A stretch of DNA of 64,000 nucleotides from Bemisia tabaci (lineage: Eukaryota; Arthropoda; Insecta; Hemiptera; Aleyrodidae): assembly GCF_918797505.1 (NCBI RefSeq), contig NC_092801.1, positions 8,618,001 to 8,682,000 on the forward strand, read 5' to 3'. The notes under the pieces are model-generated. The model was not told the DNA's origin and did no database searches. It worked only from the letters and a program-made list of their open reading frames with translations. The stretch's first letter is position 1, and each line of letters begins with the position of its first letter. The position numbers and the translations under genes were made by a program. This document shows, piece after piece, positions 22,002 through 33,556 of this stretch.

Positions 22002-22756
22002 GCGATCTCAGCCAACCTTTCAGGACGAATTATCTTAACTTCCACTTCTACGAACTAGTAATGTGAATTATAAGGAAGATTTGGCAACACCGATCATACA
22101 GCCAGCAAAGTTTTCTTTAGCGGAATCCCTCTGCATTCCAGAGCGCTCTCCCAAATTCCCCTCGATCCCGACCCCAGGGATCTGCATTCTTCCGCGTCCG
22201 CGGTTTTTGACTTTGATTTCCGCGTGTGGTATTCCTCGCTGTCATTCCTCGAGCAACTCCACTCATTTCTGTGCAACCACCACTATACAGGGTAATCTAA
22301 AAGTCCTACACCATCCCTCTGCCGATAGTGAAGAGAGCAGTAAGTGCAAAAATGCAGTTTTGAGAAAACGGGCTCAGAAGCTCTGCCGTGATAGCAAAGA
22401 GCGCCGTAAGTGCAAAATTTTCGAAATCGAGTTTTCTTCGAAATTCGTCGAAACTCTTTTAGATGAAATTAGGTACTGAGACAGCTAAAACAGCAAAATT
22501 CATCCTAATTTAATGAAAACGAGACGTATGAAAAAGCCGTAAGTGCACAAAAAATGACATAGTTTTTTTTCAAGACAGCCGCAGGTGCATGAGAGACAAT
22601 GAAAACAGTGCTTTCCAGTAAGGTGCCGCCCTCTTCTATCAATTTCTAACTTGAAAATGTGTTTGTTGTGCGTCCAAAACGGAACCACGAAAGTATGCAG
22701 AAGATAGCACTTACGGCTGTCTTGCCTAACAATAACCTAGAATGAAAATGAAAAAT
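22002..22756. other. Non-coding stretch with part-copies of the next palindrome
   Basis: From about 22289 it carries GATAGTGAAGAGAGCAGTAA and AAACGGGCTCAGAAGC, also present near 22970-23055. The 138-codon frame at 22063 overlaps this repeat and has no family resemblance. Confidence 0.5.
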
Positions 22757-23190
22757 ACCCTTTTTATGTAATGGAAATAAAATCAGTCGATTTTTAATCA
22801 TCCATACGATTCCTAGGAGTCTTCCGGACGATTAGTGGCAATTTGACAAAGAACGGAGGCTTCTTTTAATAAAATGTTCCGGTCAGAAGCTTCTGAGCCC
22901 GTTTTCTCATAACTTCATTTTTGTACTTACGGCTCTCTTCGCTATCACGGCAGCATTATATAGGGTAATCCAACAGTCCTACACCACCCCTCTGCCGATA
23001 GTGAAGAGAGCAGTGAGTGCAAAAATGCAGTTTTGAGAAAACGGGCTCAGAAGCTTCTGACCGGAAAATTGTACTGAAAGGAGCCTGCTCCGTTGTTTGT
23101 CAAATTGCCACTAATCGTTCGAGAGACTCCTAAAAATAAAATCGTTTGGATGATTAAAAATCGACTGATTTCCTTTCTATTACATAAAAA
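22757..23190. mobile_element. Large inverted repeat, about 430 bp
   Basis: Left arm 22759-22955 and right arm about 22991-23189 are complementary, sharing CAGTCGATTTTTAATCATCC, GGTCAGAAGCTTCTGAGCCC and ATTAGTGGCAATTTGACAAA on one strand or the other. Its right end meets a family E element at 23194. Confidence 0.8.
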
Positions 23191-23193
23191 GGG

Positions 23194-23727
23194 CAGGGCT
23201 GGATTTACCTACTTGCCGTCCATGGGCCGCCTGTATTTTGCCGCCCCCCTCTCATTCGTTTTGAAACATCAATAAAAACCATCTAATGAACGTGCCAGCG
23301 GGGGAAGGGTGCACAAGACGCGTTTACTCGTGTTGAACACATTTTTTGGGAAAGCCCTGGCAACATTACTAGCAAAAGTTCACGGAACTTTGCGCGTAAA
23401 TTAAGTTTCGTAAACCTATCTCTGGGTGAACAAGGCCTTCCATTCATAAGAAATGAACGAAAAAATTATGAAAGAACAAACCCAAATTTGGTTTAATGAT
23501 TTTAACTTCCGCCGCCGCACCGACCGCACCGTGTTTGGCGCAATGCGTGAAGTATTCACGCAGTCTTGTAGGTGCTATGCGTTTCACGCTGACCGCAATG
23601 GCCGGACTGTGTTTGATGCAATGCGTGAAGTATTCATGCATTCTTGTAGGTGCTATGCGTTTCACGCTGACCGCAATGCCGGACTGTGTTTGATGCAATG
23701 CGTGAAGTATTCGTGCTGTCTTGTAAT
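23194..23727. mobile_element. Family E element, 3'-truncated
   Basis: It starts CAGGGCTGGATTTACC and has three tandem units (about 23520-23725). It stops in the last unit without the TTAATCCGGCCCTG end. Confidence 0.85.
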
Positions 23728-24233
23728 ATTTGCCAAAAAATAGTTATACCTTGAGAGGGAAACGATCGTGTAAAGAACTTGTCAAAACAGGGCCTTTTTA
23801 TGCCTCTTTTGTCAAAAGTGGTTTAAATGAAAACTTAAAATAAAATGACCATTTAATTATAGTTTCAGCTCGAGTTCAAAGTTCGTTTCAATGATACAGT
23901 GTGTTGTAAAGTTTTTATTTTTTGTCATTAAAAATGCGAATATTTTTAAGTTTCTCGGTTGAAAAAAAACTTTTCACGACTTTTTTTTTCATTTTCCAGG
24001 AACAGTAACATCCGATGACGATATTATGCTTCAGAAAATAAAACGGAATCAATTTAAGCTTTTTTTTTCAACCGAGGAACTCCAAAATAATGAATTATAA
24101 TTATATACAATATAATAGGTAATACAACAACATAAAATAATAAAAATACAACTAAAGACAGATCCTCCGGAGGATATATGAAGGATGCTCATTGACAGTT
24201 AAAGTCGATAAATGTACATTTCCGATTGCGAAA
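23728..24233. other. AT-rich stretch with a small inverted repeat
   Basis: TTCTCGGTTGAAAAAAAA near 23953 faces TTTTTTTCAACCGAGGAA near 24063. Nothing else was recognised. Confidence 0.55.
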
Positions 24234-24375
24234 TTTGACTTCAGTTTGAAATTGGGAGCTACGATTTATGTTTCATCTGTATAAAAACACGAATGTGTAT
24301 AGGGAAACTAATGGTACATACGTTGTTTCTAAACTGAGTAAGAAATTGTAGCTCCTAATTGTAAAATGCAGTCTA
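24234..24375. mobile_element. Family B MITE, diverged copy
   Basis: It runs from TTTGACTTCAGTTTGAAATT to TAATTGTAAAATGCAGTCTA with the standard middle ATAGGGAAACTAATGGTACA. Confidence 0.78.
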
Positions 24376-24848
24376 ATTGTACATATCTGCTTATGGGCCC
24401 TATTTTTATTTTTGACTTCTTTTAAAAATTTATTTTATTTTAATTTTTTTATTTTAATTTTTCTTTATTCATTAAAAATAAAAAATAAAATCAATCGACT
24501 GCTCTCCTACAGATCACTTGGAATGTTCACTTATTTGAATATTTACCTACTCCCGTCAGGAAATTCCAAGAAGATACTTTGCCTCGCTCTCTTTAAAAGA
24601 AAATAAATAATTAAGTGGATATGAATAAAGGACATTTCAAATTTCGATATCTCAACCGCACAAAACCAACACAGCAAGTAAGTATTACAGCGTAAATAGG
24701 AAGTTGCTTGCGCAATCACAAGTGAGACTAGGGTCATCAACTTTTCAAGGTCGCGGTACTCGTATTGGCCCGACGCAGCTATTCATGACGTCATCGCTCG
24801 CTGGAGGACGCCGTTGAAGAGCCTCAATTTCGTCTCCCTCCGTCATCT

Positions 24849-24868
24849 GCCTCCGTGGCGCAATCGGC

Positions 24869-24905
<37 letters not shown>

Positions 24906-24922
24906 GAGCCCACCCGGGGGCG
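24849..24922 (+). tRNA. tRNA-Asn (anticodon GUU)
   Basis: All arms fold. The 7-bp acceptor stem is GCCTCCG with CGGGGGC (one G-T pair), followed by discriminator G. The anticodon loop CTGTTAA (24881-24887) has anticodon GTT at 24883-24885. The T arm is GGTGG-TTCGAGC-CCACC. Internal promoter boxes are visible (A box from about 24856, B box GGTTCGAGCCC at 24901-24911). A T-run at 24926-24930 can serve as the RNA polymerase III terminator. There is no intron, and the CCA end is not encoded, as usual in eukaryotes. The sequence is close to tRNA-Asn of other animals. Confidence 0.97.
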
Positions 24923-25089
24923 TTAATTTTTAAATAGGACAAACGTTATTTTTTAACCTCAGTTGGTTCTGGAAGATCATGGTTCCTCTTTTTGCGAAAG
25001 AATTCAAATTTATATCGTGCTAATATTTTATAAAATAAAATTCCTATCTTCTAGTTCTATTATTATTTTTTTTCATTTTCTCTTTTATT

Positions 25090-25362
25090 TTATTTTATTT
25101 TTGTATCGAAGGCCAAAGTATGAAACCACGTGTCTTCGTTTGCGAGGTTGCAGATTTCCTGGTATACTTTATTTTCTCCTCAGGACACCAGTCGTCATAT
25201 TTTTTTGAAAATTTCCGTGATTTTTTTTTCTCAGTTAGGAGAATATTGTGTGTAAATTTTAAGCTCTGAAGTTGGCTTGTCCCTCTTTGAAAAAGAAAAA
25301 TAAGAGTGGAAATTTTAGATCGCCGCAATGATCTTACGTGGTTTTTCACATTGGCCATTGAC
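25090..25362. mobile_element. Family X element, copy 2
   Basis: It is bounded by GGCCAAAGTATGAAACCACG and CACGTGG-type sequence before GTTTTTCACATTGGCC. The interior shares TGGCTTGTCC and the A-rich stretch with the copy at 18596. Confidence 0.65.
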
Positions 25363-25575
25363 ATTATTTATTTTTGCGGGATGCATCAACCAGGAAAGAT
25401 ATTGATGGTTCCAGTGGTTTGTAGATTTTAATAACGAAAAATACTTCTAATTCACATATTCTATAGGAAATTTTCCGAAATATTTCTAAAAGGTAATTAC
25501 ACGATTTTCTGTGATTTTTAAATAGATTTTAATAGATTAAATAGAGAGAGAGGAGAAAAAATGAAATTTATATTC

Positions 25576-25808
25576 GTCACCTTCCGGCCAAAGTATCGTA
25601 AGCGCCACGCGACGTCTCAGTATTTTCGCCGCCATTTTCTATTTTTAGGGAGAAATTCTTGATTGAATCTGTTTGAAAATTTCACTGAATTTCATTGGCA
25701 GCACAAAGAAAATTCAGTGAAATTTTCGGACAGCTTCGTCTGAGAAAAAATAAAATAGCGGCGGAAATTTCGAAACGTCGCATAGCGCTTGTGATACTCT
25801 CGCCGGGA
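25576..25808. mobile_element. Family H MITE, copy 2
   Basis: It starts GTCACCTTCCGGCCAAAG and is mirrored to GCGCTTGTGATACTCTCGCC. It directly abuts the family F element at 25810. Confidence 0.82.
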
Positions 25809-25809
25809 G

Positions 25810-26224
25810 CACTGAAAAAAAAATTCTCGGCGTTTTTACCACGGTCCGTTGGTACCTTTACCATCTCACTTTTTTTTACCAATTATTGGTAATTTTACCG
25901 AGACAGACTGGTAAGCTTACCTAAAAACCGGTATTTTTACTGTTTTTTTCAGGTGAGTATACCACTTTTATTGGTAATCAATTCCCGGTAACTTTGCCAT
26001 TTTATCTCGGCATTTCTACCACAGTCGATAAAAAATATTGGCGTTTTTTACCAAGGTCCAGTAAAATTACCGAGAAAGTTCAATAATTTCACCGAGATTT
26101 CTCGGTAAAATTGCCAATTCCATAAATGGTCATTTTACCAAGAAAAAATTGGGATCAAATAGAACCCTGAATTCGTGTAATTTTACCCTTTTCTTAGTAA
26201 ACACTCCGAGATTTTTTTTCAGTG
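25810..26224. mobile_element. Family F element, copy 2
   Basis: CACTGAAAAAAAAATTCTCG to TTTTTTTTCAGTG, nearly identical to the copy at 13831 over about 415 bp. Confidence 0.9.
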
Positions 26225-26613
26225 AGGTGCCGATATGCATGACCCTTCATCACGTTCTCTGGAAAATTACCGAAGGTCCCACTTTCCGGAACGTATACAA
26301 AAATTCGCCGAGGGTTCCCCATGCTTGAGTATTCTCATCTCTTTTTCTCGGGAAATTTTGCATGTAATGGGGAAGTGTAAAAAACCGCTCCGCAGTTTAG
26401 ACCGTGTTACTTTGACAGCAAAACGGGCCATTAGGCAAGTTGAACCGAGTTTAAGCAAAGCTCTCTTAATCCAGTTAAAGGGAGTCTCAAGAATATAAAG
26501 AAGATGCTTGCGGGAAGCTCGAAACTTTTCTCAGCCACTCGAAAGGAGTCGACCTCTAGCGGTCATTCATTCAACTCGGGTCATTCAACCAGATTACGTG
26601 GCGCCCGCAATTA
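26225..26613. other. Nothing recognised
   Basis: An 87-codon frame at 26235 has no family resemblance and no splice context, so it is not called. Confidence 0.4.
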
Positions 26614-26920
26614 GAGTCCCTTTATACTGAGAGTCAAGACAATTGAATCCATTTCTGATTGGTTCCCGTATTTTAGGCCTCCACAGTGTCACAAACGGGA
26701 ATAAAGATTACATTTTCACCAATTGCAAAGATTATAATCTGGAATGGACCAGGGAATTACGGGTTCGGCAAGGAACAAACGGAATGGAGGAGGAACGGAG
26801 AAAGGCATTTGAGAGTGGGGCCGATCAAAGATTACGAAAAAAGTTCAATTTCTGTAATCTTTATTCCCGTTTGTGACATCTATGAGCCGAATTGTCTTGA
26901 CTCTCAGTATAAAGGGACTC
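26614..26920. mobile_element. Family V element with perfect 31-bp terminal inverted repeats
   Basis: The left end GAGTCCCTTTATACTGAGAG extends to GTCAAGACAATT, and the right end is its exact complement. Inner segments with AACGGGAATAAAGATTAC are also inverted. CCCGCAAT occurs just outside both ends. Confidence 0.9.
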
Positions 26921-27262
26921 TACCCGCAATCTGTGTCAAAGCTTCCTCCAATTTACACAATTGTTGAAAGAATTTAATTTTCCATGTAAAAATGATTCAC
27001 ACCGAAAAGAAGGAGCTAATCCTAGATAGAGGTTGTTAAACAAGTGTTCGAAAACTTTTAAAACAGAGAAATAGAGGCGCCATAAAATTAGTTTGGTTGG
27101 GATTGCATAATTTACTGCGAAGCAATGCTAACACAAGTTAGGTACACAAGACAGATCTTCTAATGGGGACTATTGCTGCGTAGAGGGCGTTCTTGGCCTA
27201 CCTCAAAAATTGAAGGCGAAGTAGAGATGGGCGGAACCTCCATGAGCCCCAACTCTTATCAA

Positions 27263-27482
27263 TTGAGGGGCTTGGAGGACAAGGCGCATAAGTGCAGTGT
27301 TTGCTATTTCAAGAAATACGTGCGTAAAGTTTCGAAATTACATGGACTCTTATGGCGGTAAGAAAGTGCGAACTAACTTTTTGATGCTTAAAAATTGGAA
27401 TTCGGGAGCATATTCTTCACAGAATATGCATTAAGACTAGTTTTACTTGAAATCATTAATATCTCCTCCAAGCCCCTCAATT
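27263..27482. mobile_element. Family J MITE, complete copy
   Basis: Ends TTGAGGGGCTTGGAGGACAA and CTCCAAGCCCCTCAA are inverted. The interior contains GATGCTTAAAAATTGGAATT. Frames reading LEDKAHKCS-like peptides come from this end. Confidence 0.82.
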
Positions 27483-27937
27483 CTGATGTCTTTACATTTC
27501 CATCGAAAATGCCCGCTGATTAGATACTATGAGCATGATATTCTTAAACGTAAAAGAATCCGAATGCTTGCGTCTGCACGAACTTTTTATTGGATAATTT
27601 TCTTTAAAATTTGGTCTTACATCAAAAGCAAAGTTTTTGATTCATAGGTCACAAGATTTCAGTCAAATGAAAAATAAATTCACAACCGTAGCAAGTTTGA
27701 ATTTCCACTCTCTCCGTTCAGTGGCGTGTTATCGCTGAAAATGTATAGAATCAACAAAAAAAATATATAATGATATATATAATTATAATAATTATTATAC
27801 ATAATAATTAAGCGATTAAATTTAAAAATTTAAGGTTTCCTGGTCTCCGACGTAAATAGCCTGGTTGCTGATCGTCGTAAACTAACTAACTAAACTAACT
27901 ACATTTATTATATATAATTTATGAATATAATGTTAAA
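27483..27937. other. AT-rich intergenic stretch
   Basis: It includes an ATAATTATAAT-type low-complexity patch near 27755-27815. Nothing coding was seen. Confidence 0.5.
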
Positions 27938-28212
27938 GTGAAAACTACGGGTTGAACTGACCACGAGGATACCCTTGGTTTATAAATTGAACAATCGTTG
28001 GAGGAGATATGACAAAATTATATAATCTGCTAAAATGCATGTGTTTAAATGGGAAATGCCACCCGATGACGTCACTAGGCCGCGCATTCCTCACTTTAGA
28101 ATTTATTTTTATACTATTTTCAAATCAGAAAAAAACTATAGAAAATAGCGCGAAATAAGCTCTCTAAGCACTCTTATATGAAGGGAATAAACATTTGAGT
28201 GCAAATTCTCCA
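27938..28212. repeat. Family U dispersed repeat, copy 2
   Basis: It matches 10640-10940 in the same orientation (ATGACGTCACTAGGC; GAACAATCGTTGGAGGAGAT). Confidence 0.65.
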
Positions 28213-28252
28213 TTCGATAAGTTCATGCTGAAAAGAATTATCTACCTGAAAA

Positions 28253-28441
28253 AGAAGATTGGTAGAATTTACCATTCCTTCACGCTGTATTTCACACAGC
28301 GCCAATGCAGGTTCAATTCTGCCAGAAAAAAGGTAAACGTTACTAAATACTGGTACAGGTAACCATTCCTCCGGCAGAATCGACTTTGAATTCACGCTGT
28401 GTGAAATGCAGCGTGAAGGAATGGGAAATTCTACCAATCTT
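28253..28441. repeat. 189-bp inverted repeat
   Basis: AAGATTGGTAGAATTTACCA and CATTCCTTCACGCTG on the left are mirrored by CAGCGTGAAGGAATG and TTCTACCAATCTT on the right. A family N half follows near 28468-28512, then T-rich low complexity to 28570. Confidence 0.8.
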
Positions 28442-28684
28442 TTTTTTCACTGCACACACTTAGCCAGGGTTTGCGTGCACCATATAGTTCCTTTCAGCAT
28501 AAATGCGTCCGATTTTATTTATTTTATTTTTTTTAATTTTTTTTTTATTTTATTTTTTTTTAAAATTATTCATGACACGACTACTGAGTATTAAGTGTTC
28601 TTACAATAGATATGTACAAGGTTTTAGATAAAATTTGAGTACTTGAGTCGTTGGACTCAAGCTTATGATAAAAATCAATACATA

Positions 28685-28912
28685 CACTGGAAAAAAAAAA
28701 CACATTGGATCTTGAGTCCAGACTCTTAAGAACATCGACAAGAAAAAATACTCTTGATTCAATCAGATTTAAGCTTAAATCAAGAACCAAGCCTCTTAAT
28801 TTGAGCGGATCTCCTTTGATTTAAGCTTAAACCTGATTGAATCAAGAGTCCTTTTTCTTGTCAATTTTTTCAAAAGTCTGGACTCTAGATCTAATGTGGT
28901 TTTTTTCCAGTT
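28685..28912. mobile_element. Family D MITE, copy 2
   Basis: CACTGGAAAAAAAAAACACA to GTGGTTTTTTTCCAG, full palindrome. Confidence 0.88.
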
Positions 28913-29139
28913 TAGAGACAATATACAATTATTATATTATTTATTGCCTCTGTTTCGCAGCAACTATTGCCTCTATTTCGCAGCAATCCGATTGGACACG
29001 ACCGCAAACGCAGAACGATCCGTCACGTACCCTAAACCGAGCCGTATAACCTTCAAAAACGCTCTCATTCAAAGAAGTCACAAGCTTAAGCCCGATGCTA
29101 ATCCCACGACTTCAAGCTAAGCCGGAAAGTAGGAACTTC

Positions 29140-29500
29140 GGAAAGAGTCAACTCCAACCTCAGTCCCAACCCGCGGGCGTTCATTGAGGTCCAGCCAATT
29201 GCACCTCGCGGGGGAGGGGGCGAGGGTCGTGGACGGAGGGGGGCCATGGCCGGGCGGGGGGGGAGGGGTCGCGGGTGCGAGGGGGTGGGGGGCGGTACTA
29301 GCCATTGACTGGATAGTATAGTGGATAGCCCCGCGTCTCGGCTACGGGTTACGGGCTGTGCTACGGTGCGGCGCGCGGCGCTACGGTACGCGTCTTCTAT
29401 CGATCGCGTGTGGTCGCGAGCGAGGCGGGGGAGGCTCGAACCGCCCGCCTCGCCGCACGGTGGGTCGAGTCAATAAGAGCGGCCGGACAGACTTTGGAAA
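29140..29500. promoter_or_regulatory. CpG-rich, G-rich island, possible promoter region
   Basis: Base composition shifts sharply from AT-rich to GC-rich. 29205-29295 is almost pure G with A and C on the plus strand and could form G-quadruplexes. 29330-29460 is full of CG dinucleotides (GTGCGGCGCGCGGCGC). No exon could be tied to it. It could be a CpG island promoter, or simply GC-rich repeat edges (family M overlaps from 29452). Confidence 0.35.
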
Positions 29501-29697
29501 CTTTAAACGCTTAAAACTCCGATTATACGAAGTTTTGAGGTTCTAAAAATAGCTCTATTGGTTTCCTCGTGAAATTTTTGTTTAAAAGCACTCATTGAGA
29601 TTTAAAATGTGACGAGATAAACATCAAAATTTACAGTTTTAGTCGACAATTTCATGTCCGGCCTCTCTGAGTGGCTCGATCCACTGTGCGCCGCGCG
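29452..29697. mobile_element. Family M palindromic element
   Basis: It runs from GCCGCACGGTGGGTCGAGTC to GGCTCGATCCACTGTGCGCC with mirrored interior such as CATCAAAATTTACAGTTTTA. Confidence 0.78.
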
Positions 29698-29742
29698 CCG
29701 CTGAGCTGCATTGAACTTCCCACCGTCCGCGCCGCGCCACGG

Positions 29743-30565
29743 CGCGGCGCACACTGGTCCGAGTCGATAGGAGAAGTCGGACAAAATCTGGAAAATTTGA
29801 AAGCTCATATTTTCAAAAATATGGAGCAAAAAAGTTTAAAAGTGGTTTCATTGGTTTTTTCGTGAAATTCCATTTCGGAAACATCCCTTGAAATTGAATT
29901 TGTGACGAAATTAACATCAGAAGGATGTGTCCTTTTGGAGGATATTTTGGCCCTAATTTTAGTCGAAAATTGGAACAGCTTAGAATAATGTCATGCATGG
30001 TCAAATCGACTCTTAATCATCTACCCTGTGAGAACTTGTCTTTATATGAGGTGTTTTTCATACGTTTTTGCCTGATTTACCAGCGCAAAGTAGTGAAGTG
30101 AAGTTTTGCAGTTTTCTCGAATAATTGCTCATTTTCGGTCCTGAATTAGATTGTTTATGTATAAGCACAAGCGACTACCACTTTCATATTCGAATATGTT
30201 GAACTTTTGTACACCCATTACAACATATTTAAAGGAGAGAGTGGTAGTCGCTTGTGCTCATACATAAACAATCTAATTTAGGACCGAAAATGAGCAATTA
30301 TTCGAGAAAACTGCAAAACTTCACTACTTTGCGCTGGTAAATCAGGGAAAAACCTTTCAAAAACACCTCAAAATAAGGACAAGTGTTCAGAGGGTTGATG
30401 ATTAAGAGTCGATTTGACCATACATGACATTATTCTAAGCTGTTTCAATTTTCGACCAAAGTTAGGGCCAAAATACCCTCCGCTCCTAAATGGGACACAT
30501 CCTTTGATATTGCAGTCAAAAATTTTATGTCCGACTTCTCTGATTGGCCCGATCCACCGTGCGGC
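29743..30565. mobile_element. Second family M element split by a foldback (family W)
   Basis: The left half ends near 29922 and the right half resumes at about 30506 with GTCCGACTTCTCTGATTGGC. The intervening 580 bp is family W. Confidence 0.75.
29923..30505. mobile_element. Family W long inverted repeat
   Basis: Arms of about 270 bp face each other. The left arm has TAGTCGAAAATTGGAACAGC and TAAGCACAAGCGACTACCAC. The right arm has the complements AGTGGTAGTCGCTTGTGCT and TTTCAATTTTCGACC. The ends are GGATGTGTCC and GGACACATCC. It sits inside family M. Confidence 0.88.
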
Positions 30566-30858
30566 GAGGCAGGACAAGGCATGGCAAGCTCCCCCGGTTT
30601 TGCCCCGATTCACCCGCCGCGCAGTGGTACTTGTCCAGAAATTGATATATTACGCGAATTTTTGACAATATTTTGGAACGCGGGTAGATCCAAAGGGGAG
30701 GGCGACCCCACTGACATTTTTCAACGGGAAAATCGCGACATTTAGTGTAAAGTTGCGATTTTTTTACGATTTCTGTGATCAAATCGCTAAGATCATCAAC
30801 ATCTGAGCGATTATCCTCGATTTTGTCAAAATTTTATCTCTATAAATTCGCTTTTAAC

Positions 30859-30862
30859 ACTG

Positions 30863-30902
<40 letters not shown>

Positions 30903-31114
30903 ACATTGGATCTAGAGTCCAGACTCTTGACAACATTGACAAGAAAATATACTCGTGATTCAATCGAATTTTTGCTTGAATCAAAATGAAATCCGCTTGA
31001 ATTAAGAGGCTTGGTTCTTGAATTAAGCTAGATTGTAATTGAATCAAGAGTACTTTATCTTGTCGATGTTTTTAAGAGTCTGGACTCAAGATCCAATGTG
31101 TTTTTTTTCCAGTG
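30859..31114. mobile_element. Family D MITE with expanded A-run
   Basis: CACTGAAAA continues into roughly 35 A residues (about 30864-30900) before the normal ACACATTGGATCTAGAG. The right end is TTTTTTTTCCAGTG. Confidence 0.88.
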
Positions 31115-31266
31115 AACCCAATTTATTATGATTTTTTGTTCGATAATATTGCGATAAATCGTCGTCGATAAAATCGCGATTTCATCGCAGATTTCTGTGA
31201 TGACGTCACAATTTTGTGTCCGATAATATTGCAATAAATCGACATCGATAAAATCGTGATGCATTC

Positions 31267-31520
31267 TCTGCCGTGCTAATGAAGAATGCCAGATGAACAT
31301 TCGAGAGTTTGCCAAATTTCCTCCGATAGAAGTATCATTTTTTAGAATATTTATTACTATTCTCTTTTGAAATTTGCGGATTATTTAGATCTGCTGCGAA
31401 TGAAACTATCTGAAAAATTGGAGGAAAAATACTAACAAATATCTCTGTAAATTTGTAATTTATCAAAAGAAATTTGGCAACGTCTGAAGGCTCATACCGC
31501 GTTTTCATTAAGCATGGCAG
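31267..31520. mobile_element. Family A MITE in family BB
   Basis: CTGCCGTGCTAATGAAGAAT to TTTTCATTAAGCATGGCAG. Confidence 0.82.
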
Positions 31521-31742
31521 ATCTCCGATCAAATCGCAACTTACCGCGATCACAGCTACTTGGGGTAGGGGGTGTGCGCTCCCCCGTTCGCCCGAAAAAA
31601 AGGAGGGAGAAAAAGGGACGAAAGAATGGAGGAAGGTTGTGCGAAGCTAAAAATCGCAAAAAGACAAAATTTAGAGAAAAAACTTCCGATTAAAAAGTGC
31701 TCGAGACGTAGTTCTGGGTTTTTTCAGCGACGAAGACCATGC

Positions 31743-31940
31743 ACCGAAAAAAAATTCGGCCATGGAAGCCGTTCTTATGGGCTATATAGACATACGGTCC
31801 GCGTTCCGGGCTCAGAGGCCGAAATTTCCGGGTGTAGCACCCGGAACAATCGAAGCTACGGCTCCAGCACCCGGAACTTTCGGCCTCTGAGCCCAGAACG
31901 GACGATATGTCTATATAACCCGTAATTTTTCTTTTCAGTG
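31743..31940. mobile_element. Family G palindromic element, about 200 bp
   Basis: Outer ends ACCGAAAAAAAATTCGG and TTTTTCTTTTCAGTG enclose mirrored ACATACGGTCCGCGTTCCGG, CAGAGGCCGAAATTTCCGGG and their complements. Its CAGTG end resembles those of families D and F. Confidence 0.75.
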
Positions 31941-32245
31941 AGCGCTATCTGATTGCGCGTGGCAGGTTTTGTATTTCCTCTCTTCAATTCGTCGTTCTCC
32001 TCACGAAAGAACGTAAATGCATTTCCATGTTGCCAAATTTCCCCGCGCAAAGTGGATTTTCACCGAGATAATTTCGGGAATTTCAAACTGAACATATTTT
32101 ACTAGTTTTTCTTCTGATCTCGAGTGAAAATCAGACTAATTTTCATCGAAAATTATGATGGTTTATTCACGTAGGAAATTGAATTGTTCAAGTCGATTGC
32201 GCAACCTTGGAATGGAGTTACGTTCCTTCGTGCGGAAAACGACGA

Positions 32246-32372
32246 ATTGGACGTATTTCTGTCAAACGAAACTATGTGCATTAAGACATGATCCCTGAGA
32301 CCCATAAGAATATATGCACAACAGGGCTCACATCGTAATGCACATAGTTCCGTTTGACAGAAATACTTCCAA
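32246..32372. mobile_element. Family N palindromic MITE, complete
   Basis: ATTGGACGTATTTCTGTCAA to CAGAAATACTTCCAAT with mirrored ATGTGCATTAAGACATGA. Another complete copy is at 41464. Halves occur at about 11510, 28468 and 38140, and a diverged copy at 62309. Confidence 0.85.
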
Positions 32373-32925
32373 TGGACCACTAGACAAGGTACGAATTTAA
32401 GCATTCTCATACATGTTTTTCAACCAGAATTTCACGTAGGACACGATTCGCGCAACGAAAATTATTAAAACCAACTACTAACGAAGATATTAACGTTTTT
32501 ATTTCACATTGGTTACGACGAATTTGAACTGCCCGCTTACAAGAAACTCAAAGCTCTACGTGAGTCAAAGCGCGCACTACAACGGTTTCAGCAAGCTTCT
32601 CAACCGAGCAATTTTCATTTCCCGCCATGTATTTTTCAAACTATAAGCAATTTGCTATAGCTAAGCCAAAGCGTCAAGATTGAGGTTGCCAGATTTTTAT
32701 ATCACAGAGACTGTCATGATAACGTTTAGAGCGCGATGTGAATCACGTAGAGCATTGAGTTTTCATGAGCGGGTGGTTTGAATTCACGCATCAAGAATCA
32801 TTAAATATCTTCGTCAGGAGTTAATTTCGGTAATTTTTGTTGTGCGCATCATGTTCTACGTGAAATTTTAGTTACGAAACATGTATCAGAATGCTGAAAT
32901 TCGTTCCTTGTCTAGTGGTCCATTA
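32371..32925. mobile_element. Family Z element, copy 1
   Basis: About 555 bp with ends ATGGACCACTAGACAAGGT and CCTTGTCTAGTGGTCCAT. The interior is mirrored, including AATTCACGC/CATCAAGAATCATT sequences. It abuts family N. Copies are at 58222 and 62729. Confidence 0.88.
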
Positions 32926-33145
32926 ACACTCATTGTCAGATCACTTGACGTCTCAATTTATTATCACACCGATCAATCGACCTTACAACGTTGCCCCTTT
33001 GACGTAAGGCCGTATCTCAATTTCAACGTGAACCCTGTTCTACATATAAATCTATGCTTTCTATGCAATCTATGCTATGGCTCATACGGGAATCGCGGTA
33101 CTCCCTTACACCAGAGCTACGTCGACGACTCACATCTTAGGCCAG

Positions 33146-33400
33146 TACTGTCGTGTTAATGAAAAACGGCGTATGAATTTTCGAGAGATGCCAAATTTCT
33201 CTGGATAAAAAATGTATTTTTAAGGAAAGTTATTCATATTTTTTCTTGACATTTTCAGATATTCTAGGTAGATCAAATTACGAACGAAATCATCTGAAAA
33301 ATTTGAAGAAACATGTTATCAATGTTCCAAGAAAATTCGGTTTTTATTGAAGTGAATCTGGCAAAGGGCTCATACGGGTTTTTTTCCTTAGCATGGCAGA
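33146..33400. mobile_element. Family A MITE
   Basis: TACTGTCGTGTTAATGAAAA to TTCCTTAGCATGGCAG, with both halves present. Confidence 0.82.
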
Positions 33401-33556
33401 GTAAGTACTGTGATCCTTTGTAACGTACTGCATTCGATTAAGATGAAAATCCATCGCTCCCAATTAAAATAACACCCGCACTCTGGAAATCCTTTGATGA
33501 ATATCGCATCCTAATTGGGAAACGGCGGGAGGAAATCTCGAGAATCTGTCTCCATC

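Larger units (their letters stand above)
30725..31562. repeat. Family BB ATCG-dense repeat split by families D and A
   Basis: Reverse-complement relative of 5490-5825. BB sequence resumes after each insert: 30725-30858, 31115-31266 and 31521-31562. The last piece, ending GCGATCACAGCTACTTGGGG, matches the start of the other copy. Confidence 0.68.

Noticed and set aside
22063..22479. 138-codon plus-strand frame
   Set aside because: It overlaps a repeated sequence found again at about 22970-23055, lacks family resemblance, and has no initiation or splice context.
23444..23743. Similar peptides with LCLAQCVKYS or MREVFxQSCR repeats here and at 4542, 12768, 15941, 21474 and 36471
   Set aside because: These are the tandem unit of family E read in different frames. 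Stops, frames and unit numbers differ between copies, so no protein is conserved.
27173..27361. Peptides with LEDKAHKCSFCYFEK-like strings (also at 1086, minus strand)
   Set aside because: They lie on the terminus of family J and occur only where that end is read by chance in frame.
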